Positions 1 to 11,505 are shown, counted from the stretch's first letter. The stretch: 19,997 nucleotides of DNA from Chromatiales bacterium (GCA_026990045.1 JALSIK010000185.1:1-19997), one strand, 5' to 3'. Program-made: numbers and translations. The notes: generated from the sequence alone by a model not told the origin.

Positions 1-927
1 GTAGCGGTCCCCCACCCGCGCGCGGCGGAAGGGGACATCCATCCCGGCCAGGGCGTGCTCCAGGCCCAGGTTGCTCATCTGGGTGCCCACCACCCCGCCC
101 TGCAGGCGCCCGGCCCGGCGGCGGTCGGCGGCGATGATGTAGAGCAGCTCGTCTCCGTCCACCTCGTCCCCGCGCCGGTCCACCATGATCACGCGGTCGC
201 CGTCGCCGTCGAAGGCCACGCCCAGGTCGGCCCCCTGGGCGATGACCGCCGCGCGCAGGGCGGTGATGTGGGTGGAGCCCACGTCATGGTTGATGTTGAG
301 CCCGTCGGGCTCTGTCCCCAGGGGGATCACCTCGGCGCCCAGCTCGGCGAACACCGCCGGGGCCACGTGGTAGGTGGCGCCGTGGGCGCAGTCCACCACC
401 ATGCGGCAGCCGGCCAGGCTGATGCGCGAGGCGATGGTGCTCTTGCAGAACTCGATGTAGCGGCCGGGGGCGTCCACCACCCGCACCGCCTTGCCCAGGC
501 TGGCCGAGTCGTTGCACACCATCTCCTTGTCCAGCTCGGCCTCGATGGCGAGCTCGATCTCGTCGGGCAGCTTGGTGCCGTCGGCGGAGAAGAACTTGAT
601 GCCGTTGTCGTGGTAGGGGTTGTGGGAGGCGGAGATGACGATGCCGGCCTGGGCGTGCAGGGTGCGGGTGAGGTAGGCGATGGCGGGCGTGGGCATGGGG
701 CCCAGCAGGTGGATGTCCACCCCCGCCGCCGACAGCCCCGCCTCCAGGGCCGATTCGAACATGTAGCCGGAGATGCGGGTGTCCTTGCCGATGAGCACCT
801 TGCCCTGGCCCTGCCCGGCCAGCACCTTGCCCACGGCCCAGCCCAGCTTGAGCACGAAGTCCGGCGTGATGGGCGGCTCGCCCACGCGGCCGCGGATGCC
901 GTCGGTGCCGAAATAGCGTCGCTTCAT
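1..927 (-). CDS. glmM: Phosphoglucosamine mutase, 3' end outside window (partial)
   Basis: GlmM interconverts glucosamine-6-phosphate and glucosamine-1-phosphate in the cytoplasm, on the route to UDP-GlcNAc for peptidoglycan and LPS. Reading down from the ATG at 927 gives MKRRYFGTDGIRGRVGEPPI, the typical N-terminus. Residues 95-107 hold GIVISASHNPYHD, with the phosphoserine at Ser101 (Ser102 in E. coli). A metal-binding DGDGDR motif follows near residue 240. The open frame covers 309 codons to the window edge; family members have about 445, so the C-terminal domain 4 is missing only because the window ends. A G-rich Shine-Dalgarno lies upstream of the ATG. The start overlaps the folP stop as ATGA, so the two are probably translationally coupled. 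folP-glmM downstream of ftsH is a conserved gammaproteobacterial order. Identification is secure. Confidence 0.96.
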   Translation of the reverse strand, partial: MKRRYFGTDGIRGRVGEPPITPDFVLKLGWAVGKVLAGQGQGKVLIGKDTRISGYMFESALEAGLSAAGVDIHLLGPMPTPAIAYLTRTLHAQAGIVISASHNPYHDNGIKFFSADGTKLPDEIELAIEAELDKEMVCNDSASLGKAVRVVDAPGRYIEFCKSTIASRISLAGCRMVVDCAHGATYHVAPAVFAELGAEVIPLGTEPDGLNINHDVGSTHITALRAAVIAQGADLGVAFDGDGDRVIMVDRRGDEVDGDELLYIIAADRRRAGRLQGGVVGTQMSNLGLEHALAGMDVPFRRARVGDRY

Positions 928-1775
928 GTGTGCATCCCCCCTTCTCCTGCGCCGGCCTCTCTCACCGCCTGCACCACCCGCACCGCGTCGCGGGTGGCCC
1001 CCACGTCGTGGACCCGCACGATGCGGGCCCCCAGCCACACCGCCAGCCCGGCCAGGGCGACGCTGCCGTGCAGCCGCCCCGGCGGCGGCCGCTGGTCGAG
1101 GATTGTACCAATCATGCTCTTGCGGGAAACGCCCACCAGGACGGCTAGCCCCATCCGGCGAAGGCGCGGCAGGGCCTGGAATAACAACAGGTTATGTTCC
1201 AGCGTCTTGCCGAAGCCGAAGCCCGGATCGATGACCAGGTGCCGGCGCGGCAGCCCCGCCGCCTCGGCCGCCGCCACCCGCACGCGCAGGAAGTCCTCCA
1301 CCTCGGCCACCACGTCGTCGTAGCGGGGCGCGGCCTGCATGGTGCGGGGCTCGCCCCGCATGTGCATGAGGCACACCGGCCGGCCCAGGCGGGCGGCGGT
1401 CTCCAGGGCGCCGGGTTCGCGCAGGGCGCGCACGTCGTTGATCATGTCGGCCCCGGCCGCGCAGGCGGCGGTCATGACCTCGGGCTTGCTGGTGTCCACC
1501 GAGACGGGCACGTCGCTCTCGGCACGGATGGCCTCGATGACCGGCACCACCCGGTCCAGCTCCTCCTCCACTCCCACCGGCGCGGCGCCGGGGCGGGTGG
1601 ACTCCCCGCCCACGTCGATGATGTCGGCGCCCTCGGCGATCATGCGCCGGGCCTGCTCGCGCGCCGCGGCGGGAGACAGAAAGCGCCCGCCGTCGGAGAA
1701 GGAATCGGGGGTGACGTTGAGGACCCCCATGACCAGGGGCCGGTCGCCCTGGAGAAAAGCGCTGCGATCGGTCAT
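924..1775 (-). CDS. folP: Dihydropteroate synthase
   Basis: FolP condenses p-aminobenzoate with 6-hydroxymethyl-dihydropterin pyrophosphate in folate synthesis; it is the sulfonamide target. The 283-residue product has both family signatures: NVTPDSFSDGG at residues 20-30 and DVGGESTRPGA at 54-64. A late RKSMIG and a C-terminal RVHDV complete the TIM-barrel pattern. Length is normal (E. coli 282). It overlaps glmM by 4 bp. I see no good Shine-Dalgarno before the ATG at 1775; the bases there belong to a GGAAGAC-type repeat, which may have displaced the native leader. Upstream lies a 200-bp gap with the ftsH terminator and a long palindrome, so folP either has its own unrecognised promoter or depends on readthrough. 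No later in-frame start fits the family N-terminus better. Confidence 0.96.
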   Translation of the reverse strand: MTDRSAFLQGDRPLVMGVLNVTPDSFSDGGRFLSPAAAREQARRMIAEGADIIDVGGESTRPGAAPVGVEEELDRVVPVIEAIRAESDVPVSVDTSKPEVMTAACAAGADMINDVRALREPGALETAARLGRPVCLMHMRGEPRTMQAAPRYDDVVAEVEDFLRVRVAAAEAAGLPRRHLVIDPGFGFGKTLEHNLLLFQALPRLRRMGLAVLVGVSRKSMIGTILDQRPPPGRLHGSVALAGLAVWLGARIVRVHDVGATRDAVRVVQAVREAGAGEGGMHT

Positions 1776-1781
1776 GGTTCA

Positions 1782-1810
1782 GAAGACGGAAGACACGGGA
1801 CGGAAGACAG
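1782..1810. repeat. Imperfect GGAAGAC tandem repeat in folP leader
   Basis: Three near-copies of (G/C)GGAAGAC or GAAGAC stand in a row on the plus strand (GAAGACGGAAGACACGGGA, then CGGAAGACAG). They lie immediately upstream of the folP start. The stretch is non-coding and resembles the other short purine/G-rich repeats in gaps of this window. No function can be assigned. Confidence 0.5.
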
Positions 1811-1824
1811 CAGGCGCCTCACCC

Positions 1825-1869
1825 GGAACCCCCTGCGGGGCGCGCCGCCGCGCCCTCCCCGGGGGATCC
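1825..1869. repeat. 45-bp imperfect palindrome between ftsH and folP
   Basis: The outer arms 1825-1833 and 1861-1869 are complementary at 8 of 9 positions. The inner arms 1838-1844 and 1849-1855 pair perfectly over 7 bp around a 4-nt loop (1845-1848). The internal loop is 4 nt on one side and 5 nt on the other. It lacks a T-run on either side, so it is not a classical terminator. It could be a REP-like element or a structured folP leader; nothing in the sequence decides which. Confidence 0.55.
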
Positions 1870-1923
1870 TGCAATGCTCCGGTGAAACTTCATCGCCTGC
1901 CGCCTGCCCTCCGCCCCCAATTG

Positions 1924-1949
1924 AAAACGGCGGACGTGATGTCCGCCGT
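1924..1949 (-). terminator. Intrinsic terminator of ftsH
   Basis: On the minus strand, 26 nt after the ftsH stop, ACGGCGGAC (1949-1941) pairs perfectly with GTCCGCCGT (1935-1927) around the loop ATCAC. The transcript then reads UUUU and CAAUU. The 9-bp GC-rich stem and short T-run placed right after ftsH make this a convincing rho-independent terminator separating ftsH from folP-glmM. Confidence 0.8.
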
Positions 1950-1975
1950 CGTCGGGCCGGTGAGAGGAACCGGGA

Positions 1976-3913
<1,938 letters not shown>

Positions 3914-3950
3914 GGGATACCTCTATATATTTCAGCAGCCGTTCCTCGGC

Positions 3951-4580
3951 CTACGTTACTACACAAGTATAGCCGCGCGCCAGGAGGTAGACCTCCGCCG
4001 AGCGCGCGCGCGAGGCCCCGGGCTTGCGCGTGAGCAGGCGCCCGAAGCGTTCCCGCAGCCGCCGGCGGTAGGCGTCCAGCCCCTCGCCCTGGAACACCTT
4101 CACCAGAAAGTCCCCGCCCGGGGCAAGGACTTCCTCCGCCAGGTCCAGCGCCAGCTCCGCCAGGTACATGGCCCGGGGCTGGTCCACGGCCTTCATGCCA
4201 CTGAGATTGGGGGCCATGTCCGACATTACAAGGTGGACCGGATCCCCGCCCAGGGCCGCGCGCAGGGCCTCCAGGGGGCCGGGCTCGGTGAAGTCGCCCT
4301 GGATGAACTCCACCCCGGGCAGGGCCTCCATGGGCAGCCGGTCCAGGGCCAGGACCCGGCCCCGGCCGGCCAGGCGGCGGGCGGCGTACTGGGACCAGCC
4401 GCCGGGGGCCGCACCCAGGTCCACCACCGTCATCCCCGGCCGCAGCAGGCGGTCGCGGCGGTCCAGCTCCTCCAGCTTGAGGGCCGCGCGCGAGCGCCAG
4501 CCCTCGGCCCGGGCCCGCTTCACGTGGGGGTCGCCGCGGTGCTCCCGCAGCCAGCGCCGGCTGCTGCGGCTGCGGGCCAC
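3951..4580 (-). CDS. rlmE: 23S rRNA 2'-O-methyltransferase RlmE (FtsJ/RrmJ)
   Basis: RlmE methylates the 2'-OH of U2552 in the 23S A-loop during late 50S assembly. I start it at the GTG at 4580, which has GGAGGG six bases upstream and yields 209 residues, the E. coli length. The reading frame stays open further upstream (to an ATG at 4724), but that extension is an Arg/Pro/Gly-rich shadow without family similarity. The SAM motif DLGAAPGGWSQ is at 54-64. The K-D-K-E catalytic tetrad is visible as Lys35, Asp121, Lys161 and Glu196. The start lies 2 bp after the stop of the small membrane ORF, and ftsH follows 37 bp downstream, so co-transcription with both is likely. In E. coli rlmE-ftsH is heat-shock induced; I see no clear sigma-32 site here. 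Confidence 0.96.
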   Translation of the reverse strand: MARSRSSRRWLREHRGDPHVKRARAEGWRSRAALKLEELDRRDRLLRPGMTVVDLGAAPGGWSQYAARRLAGRGRVLALDRLPMEALPGVEFIQGDFTEPGPLEALRAALGGDPVHLVMSDMAPNLSGMKAVDQPRAMYLAELALDLAEEVLAPGGDFLVKVFQGEGLDAYRRRLRERFGRLLTRKPGASRARSAEVYLLARGYTCVVT

Positions 4581-4582
4581 GC

Positions 4583-4858
4583 TCAGCCCTCCCCCCGCCG
4601 GGCCAGGTGGCGCAGGACGCGGCGGGCGCGCAGGGCGACCCAGGCCGCGGCCAGGCCGCCGAAGGCCCCCAGCACCAGGGCGCGCAGGCCGGGCTCGGCG
4701 ATGCCCCGCTCGGCCCCCACCCACACGGGGAAGGCCAGCACCAGCAGGATGCCCAGGTCGCGCTTGACCGGGGCCAGCACCGCCCCCGGGGTGACGGGCC
4801 GGCCCGTCCCCGCTACACTGGCGCGCCCCGAGGGACTGTCATCCGGAATCCGGTTCAT
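4583..4858 (-). CDS. Small predicted two-helix membrane protein, unknown function
   Basis: A 91-residue frame directly precedes rlmE with a 2-bp gap. I do not recognise a family. After a polar N-terminus (about 1-33) come two hydrophobic stretches: DLGILLVLAFPVWVG at about 34-48 and LVLGAFGGLAAAWVAL at about 61-76. A basic tail RARRVLRHLARR follows, consistent with a cytoplasmic C-terminus. Evidence for reality is the tight spacing to rlmE (whose Shine-Dalgarno lies inside this ORF) and the membrane-like pattern. Against it: the ATG at 4858 overlaps the yhbY start on the other strand, its Shine-Dalgarno is weak, and a candidate yhbY promoter lies within its first codons. A GTG near residue 26 (VLAPVKRDLG) is an alternative start that would free the divergent promoter region. 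Confidence 0.5.
   Translation of the reverse strand: MNRIPDDSPSGRASVAGTGRPVTPGAVLAPVKRDLGILLVLAFPVWVGAERGIAEPGLRALVLGAFGGLAAAWVALRARRVLRHLARRGEG
4791..4819 (+). promoter_or_regulatory. Candidate sigma-70 promoter of yhbY
   Basis: GTGACG (4791-4796) and TACACT (4814-4819) are separated by 17 bp and lie 37 bp upstream of the yhbY ATG. Each box matches 4 of 6 consensus bases. This is the only plausible promoter between rlmE and yhbY on the plus strand. It lies inside the 5' part of the opposite small ORF. Confidence 0.45.
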
Positions 4859-5153
4859 GCCTGCTCTGACCCCCGGGCAGCGGCGTTTTCTCCGCGCCCG
4901 GGCCCATCATCTCAAACCCGTGGTCCTGGTGGGCGCCGCCGGCCTGCACGAGGCGGTGCTGGCCGAGATCGACGCCGCCCTGGCCCACCACGAACTGATC
5001 AAGGTGCGCCTGCCCGGCGACCGCGGCCGGCGCGAGGCCCTGGCCGCCGACATCGCCGGGCGCTGCGGCGCCGCCCTGGTCCAGGCCATCGGCCGCATGG
5101 CGGTGTTCTACCGCCCCGCCGAGCCCCCGGTGCTGCGCCTGCCGCGGGACTGA
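4857..5153 (+). CDS. yhbY: YhbY/CRS1-YhbY-domain RNA-binding protein (50S assembly)
   Basis: The 98-residue product is a small CRM-domain protein; the family binds pre-50S ribosomal particles. Residues 19-27 (LKPVVLVGA) and 43-51 (HHELIKVRL) match the family core, and the GxxG-like loop is GAAG at 26-29. The C-terminus GRMAVFYRPAEPPVLRLPR is typical. Length equals the family norm (E. coli 97). The ATG at 4857 gives the expected N-terminus, although the Shine-Dalgarno is weak. It is transcribed opposite to rlmE-ftsH and greA-carBA, which is its standard position in gammaproteobacteria. Its 3' end overlaps the convergent DUF4149 gene by 46 bp. Confidence 0.95.
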   Translation: MPALTPGQRRFLRARAHHLKPVVLVGAAGLHEAVLAEIDAALAHHELIKVRLPGDRGRREALAADIAGRCGAALVQAIGRMAVFYRPAEPPVLRLPRD

Positions 5154-5602
5154 TCCGGTCCCGCCGCCACCAGCACCAGCCCGCCCAGGCTGTTGAACAG
5201 GAACAGCACCGAGGCCAGCCCGTGCAGGCGGCCGAACGCCCGCGCCGCGGGGCTCTCCAGCCCCGCCTCGCGCAGGGCCGCCAGGCGTGGCTTGAGGCCC
5301 AGCTCCCCGGCCAGGGTCACCGCCACCATGGCCGCCAGCAGCACCGCCCGCCAGCGCCGCCAGACGTGACGGCCGTGGCGCCAGAGCTGGGCCGCCAGCA
5401 GCAGGCCGCCGCAGGCGAGCCCCAGCACGGCCACCGCCGAGAACAGCCCGCCCGCCAGCGTGCCCGCCAGGGCGCGGTCGTCCAGGCGCGCGAACAGCAG
5501 CGGCGCCGCGATGTAGCCCGCGGTCCACATGGCCCCCGCCCACAGGGCGAGCAGCACGCGCTCGCCGGCGCGGACGGCGGCCTGCAGGCGGAACGGCGGC
5601 AT
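5108..5602 (-). CDS. DUF4149 family integral membrane protein
   Basis: The 164-residue product has four hydrophobic segments at about 16-37, 52-72, 86-98 and 127-147. The helix-1 pattern LWAGAMWTAGYIAAPLLF and the helix-4 pattern LHGLASVLFLFNSLGGLVLV fit the DUF4149 (TMEM205-like) family, which often lies between yhbY and greA in gammaproteobacteria such as Pseudomonas. Biochemical function is unknown. It begins 18 bp after the greA stop, so it is likely the last gene of the carAB-greA transcript. No good Shine-Dalgarno precedes the ATG at 5602. Its last 15 codons run antisense through the end of yhbY; the tail SRGRRSTGGSAGR is polar and unlikely to be conserved. Family assignment is from remembered pattern and gene order. 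Confidence 0.8.
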   Translation of the reverse strand: MPPFRLQAAVRAGERVLLALWAGAMWTAGYIAAPLLFARLDDRALAGTLAGGLFSAVAVLGLACGGLLLAAQLWRHGRHVWRRWRAVLLAAMVAVTLAGELGLKPRLAALREAGLESPAARAFGRLHGLASVLFLFNSLGGLVLVAAGPDQSRGRRSTGGSAGR

Positions 5603-5620
5603 GGGTGGAGACGGCGGCGC

Positions 5621-6093
5621 CTAGACGTACTTGACCGAGATGATCTCGAAGGTCTTGGTCCCGCCCGGGGTCTGGACCGTGACCTCGTCGCCCTCGTACT
5701 TGCCGATGAGGGCGCGGGCGATGGGGGAGTTCACCGACAGCAGCCCCTGGCCGATGTCGGCCTCGTCCTCGCCCACGATCTGGTAGGTGAACTCGTCGCC
5801 GGTGTCGGCATCGATGAGCTCCACCGTGGCCCCGAACACGATCTTGCCGCCGGCGTCGAGGCTGGCCACGTCGATGATCTGGGCATTGGCCAGCTTGCTC
5901 TCGATCTCCTTGATGCGCCCCTCGATGAAGCTCTGCTGCTCGCGGGCGGCGTGGTACTCCGCATTTTCCTTCAGATCACCGTGCTCGCGCGCCTCCGCGA
6001 TGGCCTGGATCACTCGGGGGCGCTGAACGTTCTTCAGATCGTTGAGCTCTTCGCGCAGCTTCTCCGCGCCGCGCCTGGTCAGGGGTACCTTGC

Positions 6094-6097
<4 letters not shown>
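5621..6097 (-). CDS. greA: Transcription elongation factor GreA
   Basis: GreA rescues backtracked RNA polymerase by stimulating cleavage of the transcript 3' end through the secondary channel. The 158 residues match E. coli in length. The N-terminal coiled coil (1-75) has its acidic tip in EHGDLKENAEY, with the key Asp41 and Glu44. The C-terminal FKBP-like domain (about 80-158) contains INSP-like VNSPIARALIGK and ends in EIISVKYV. The ATG at 6097 overlaps the carB stop as ATGA, so translation is probably coupled to carB. The greA-carB pairing is conserved in many gammaproteobacteria. Confidence 0.98.
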
Positions 6098-9318
<3,221 letters not shown>

Positions 9319-9327
9319 AACACCTCA

Positions 9328-9358
9328 GTGGCAAGTGGCAAGTGGCGAGTGGCGAGTG
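9328..9358. repeat. GTGGC(A/G)A tandem repeat in carA-carB spacer
   Basis: Four 7-bp units of AGTGGCA/AGTGGCG run consecutively on the plus strand, ending GGCGAGTGGCGAGTG (9344-9358). The array occupies most of the spacer just upstream of the carB Shine-Dalgarno. A related GGCGAG array lies in opposite orientation at 9396-9416, and another at 19482-19515. Confidence 0.7.
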
Positions 9359-9410
9359 TCCAGTATCAGCATTGTTCCGGTGCATCCGTCCTCATCACTC
9401 GCCCCTCGCC
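9344..9410. repeat. Inverted repeat spanning the carA stop and the carA-carB spacer
   Basis: The 15-nt arms 9344-9358 and 9396-9410 are complementary at 14 of 15 positions, with a 37-nt loop. They are two oppositely oriented copies of the GGCGAGT-type repeat. In the carAB mRNA they could form a stable stem that contains the carA stop codon and ends about 25 nt before the carB ATG. Confidence 0.6.
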
Positions 9411-10552
9411 CCTCGGCCCTGTTCGATGAGTTCGACGAACTTGTCGAACAGGTGCGCCACGTCGTGGGGCCCGGGGCTGGCCTCGGGGTGGCCCTGGAAG
9501 CCGAAGGCCGGGCGGTCGGTGAGCGCGATGCCCTGCAGCGAGCCGTCGAACAGGGAGCGGTGGGTGGCGCGCACGTTGGCCGGCAGGCTGTCCTCGTCCA
9601 CGGCGAAGCCGTGGTTCTGGCTGGTGATCATCACCCGCCCGGTGTCCAGGTCCTGCACCGGGTGGTTGGCGCCGTGGTGGCCGAACTTCATCTTCACCGT
9701 GCGCGCGCCGCAGGCCAGGCCCAGGAGCTGGTGGCCGAGGCAGATCCCGAACAGGGGCAGGCCGGTATCCAGCAGCTCGCGGATGGCGGCGATGGCATAG
9801 GTGCAGGGCTCGGGGTCGCCGGGACCGTTGGACAGGAACACCCCGTCGGGGGCCAGCTTGAGCACCTCGGCCGCCGGCGTCAGGGCCGGCACCACGGTGA
9901 CCCGGCAGCCGCGGTCCACCAGCATGCGCAGGATGTTGCGCTTGACCCCGAAGTCGTAGGCCACCACGTGGTGCGGCAGGGCCTGGTCCAGGTGTGCCGG
10001 CGCCGGCGGCAGGCCCGCCTCCAGGGTCCAGGTCCCCTGGGCCCACTCGTAGGGCATGTGGGTGGTGACCTCCCGTGCCAGGTCCATGCCCTCGAGGCCG
10101 GGAAAGCCACGCGCGGCGGCCAGGGCCGCGTGCTCGTCGATGCCCTCGCCGGCCAGGATGCAGCCGTTCTGGGCCCCCTCCTCGCGCAGGATCCGGGTCA
10201 GGCGCCGGGTGTCGATGCCGGCGATGGCCACCACCTGCTGGCGCTCCAGCCAGGCCGGCAGCGGCTCGCGGCTGCGCCAGCTCGACGGGCGCACCGGCAG
10301 GTCGCGGATCACCAGGCCGGCGGCATGCACGCGGGAGGACTCCTCGTCCTCCGGCGTGGTGCCGGTGTTGCCGATGTGGGGGTAGGTGAGGGTGACGATC
10401 TGGCGGGCGTAGGAGGGATCGGTGAGGATCTCCTGGTAGCCGGTGATGGCGGTGTTGAACACCACCTCGCCCACGGCCTGCCCGGAAACGCCGATCCCGA
10501 CACCGTGGAAGACGGCGCCGTTTTCCAGGGCGAGCAGGGCCGGTTTCGTCAA
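9395..10552 (-). CDS. carA: Carbamoyl-phosphate synthase small (glutaminase) subunit
   Basis: CarA hydrolyses glutamine and channels ammonia to CarB. I place the start at the TTG at 10552: GGAGG lies five bases upstream, and the product (TTG)-TKPALLALENG aligns from residue 1 with E. coli MIKSALLVLEDG. A GTG at 10564 would add four residues, but it overlaps the Shine-Dalgarno. The 385-residue protein has an N-terminal domain containing GEVVFNTAITGYQEILTDPS, and a class I amidotransferase domain. The nucleophile is Cys271 in FGICLGHQ, with His355 and Glu357 in GHPEASPGP. The C-terminus EQGRGARGE is encoded by a GGGGCGA repeat and ends in two consecutive TGA codons. carB follows after 76 bp. 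Confidence 0.97.
   Translation of the reverse strand: MTKPALLALENGAVFHGVGIGVSGQAVGEVVFNTAITGYQEILTDPSYARQIVTLTYPHIGNTGTTPEDEESSRVHAAGLVIRDLPVRPSSWRSREPLPAWLERQQVVAIAGIDTRRLTRILREEGAQNGCILAGEGIDEHAALAAARGFPGLEGMDLAREVTTHMPYEWAQGTWTLEAGLPPAPAHLDQALPHHVVAYDFGVKRNILRMLVDRGCRVTVVPALTPAAEVLKLAPDGVFLSNGPGDPEPCTYAIAAIRELLDTGLPLFGICLGHQLLGLACGARTVKMKFGHHGANHPVQDLDTGRVMITSQNHGFAVDEDSLPANVRATHRSLFDGSLQGIALTDRPAFGFQGHPEASPGPHDVAHLFDKFVELIEQGRGARGE
9396..9416. repeat. GAGGGGC repeat forming the carA 3' end
   Basis: On the minus strand three copies of (C/G)GAGGGGC or GGCGAG run up to the carA stop codon and encode the last residues of CarA. It is the inverted counterpart of the 9328-9358 array. Confidence 0.6.
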
Positions 10553-10579
10553 CGAAGCCTCCACACGGGGCGCGCGTGC

Positions 10580-10613
10580 AAAAAACGGGAGGCATCCCGG
10601 GGGAAGCTCCCGT
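10580..10613 (-). terminator. Terminator-like hairpin in the carA leader (attenuator candidate)
   Basis: On the minus strand ACGGGAG (10613-10607) pairs with CTCCCGT (10591-10585) across a 15-nt loop, and six T follow, the first of them within the stem. The element ends 27 nt before the carA TTG. It lies downstream of the predicted carA promoter (10657-10685), and too little space remains between hairpin and Shine-Dalgarno for another promoter. So it may end dapB transcripts, attenuate carAB, or both. Confidence 0.7.
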
Positions 10614-10656
10614 CTCTAGAACTGGCGCGGCCGGAAAAAGTTTTCGGACCGGGGGA

Positions 10657-10685
10657 ATTGTAACCGAGCCCGGCGGCGGTGGCCA
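10657..10685 (-). promoter_or_regulatory. Predicted sigma-70 promoter of carAB
   Basis: On the minus strand TGGCCA (10685-10680) and TACAAT (10662-10657) are 17 bp apart; the -10 box matches 5 of 6 bases and the -35 box 4 of 6. The initial transcribed region reads CCCCCGG, giving a start near 10650 and a leader of about 98 nt. The C-run at the start site recalls CTP-sensitive pyrimidine promoters, but that is only an analogy. Confidence 0.6.
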
Positions 10686-10698
10686 GACCGCGGCGCGA

Positions 10699-11505
10699 CT
10701 ACTCCCGCAGGCCGAGCACGTCCTGCATGTCGTAGACCCCGGGCGGGCGGTCCATGAGCCACAGCGCCGCCCGCACCGCGCCGGTGGCGAAGGTCATGCG
10801 CGAGGAGGCCTTGTGGGTGATCTCCACCCGCTCGCCGGCGCCGGCGAACATCACGGTGTGCTCGCCCACGATGTCGCCGGCGCGGATGGTGGAAAAGCCG
10901 ATGGTGCGCCGGTCGCGCTCGCCGGTGTGGCCGTGGCGGCCGTACACCGCGCACTCCTGCAGGTCCCGGCCCAGGGTGCGGGCCACCGCCTCGCCCATGG
11001 CCAGGGCGGTGCCGGACGGGGCGTCCACCTTGTGCCGGTGATGGGCCTCGACGATCTCCACGTCCACCGTCTCGCCCAGGACCCGGGCGGCGGTCTCCAG
11101 CAGCTTGAGGCAGAGGTTGACGCCCACGCTCATGTTGGGGGCGAAGACGATGCCGATGTCGGCCCCGGCCTCGCGGATGGCCGCGCGCTGGGACTCGTCG
11201 AGGCCGGTGGTGCCGATGACCAGGCGCCGGCCGGCGGCCCGGCACGCGGCGAGGTGGGCCAGGGTGGCCTCGGGCAGGGTGAAGTCGATGAGCACGTCGA
11301 AGGACTCCGCTGCCGCGGCGGGGTCGTCGCCCACGGTCACGCCCAGCGGGCCCAGCCCCGCCAGCTCGCCGGCGTCGCGGCCCACCGCCCCGCTGCCCGG
11401 CCGGGCGAAGGCGGCGGCCAGCTCCGCCCCCCCGGCCTCGGCCACGGCCTGGATCAACGCCCGCCCCATGCGCCCGGCGGCGCCCGTCACTGCGATGCGA
11501 ACCAT
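10699..11505 (-). CDS. dapB: 4-hydroxy-tetrahydrodipicolinate reductase
   Basis: DapB reduces the DapA product with NAD(P)H in lysine and diaminopimelate synthesis. I start at the ATG at 11505 because GGGGGAG lies five bases upstream and MVRIAVTGAAGRMG is the family N-terminus; an in-frame ATG at 11526 would add seven residues and lies at the predicted transcription start. The 268 residues begin with the nucleotide-binding GAAGRMG (8-14). IGTTGLD lies at 97-103. The catalytic segment EAHHRHKVDAPSGTA lies at 153-167, with His155 and Lys159. Length is close to E. coli (273). It stands between dnaJ and carA, the common dnaKJ-dapB-carAB order. Confidence 0.97.
   Translation of the reverse strand: MVRIAVTGAAGRMGRALIQAVAEAGGAELAAAFARPGSGAVGRDAGELAGLGPLGVTVGDDPAAAAESFDVLIDFTLPEATLAHLAACRAAGRRLVIGTTGLDESQRAAIREAGADIGIVFAPNMSVGVNLCLKLLETAARVLGETVDVEIVEAHHRHKVDAPSGTALAMGEAVARTLGRDLQECAVYGRHGHTGERDRRTIGFSTIRAGDIVGEHTVMFAGAGERVEITHKASSRMTFATGAVRAALWLMDRPPGVYDMQDVLGLRE

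Noticed and set aside
3966..3971. TATACT on the minus strand in the 3' end of rlmE as a -10 box for ftsH
   Set aside because: No acceptable -35 box at 16-18 bp, and no sigma-32 pattern; left unannotated.
9328..9416. Repeats in the carA-carB gap as a CRISPR array or attachment site
   Set aside because: Units are 7 bp and contiguous, with no unique spacers, no cas genes and no integrase nearby.
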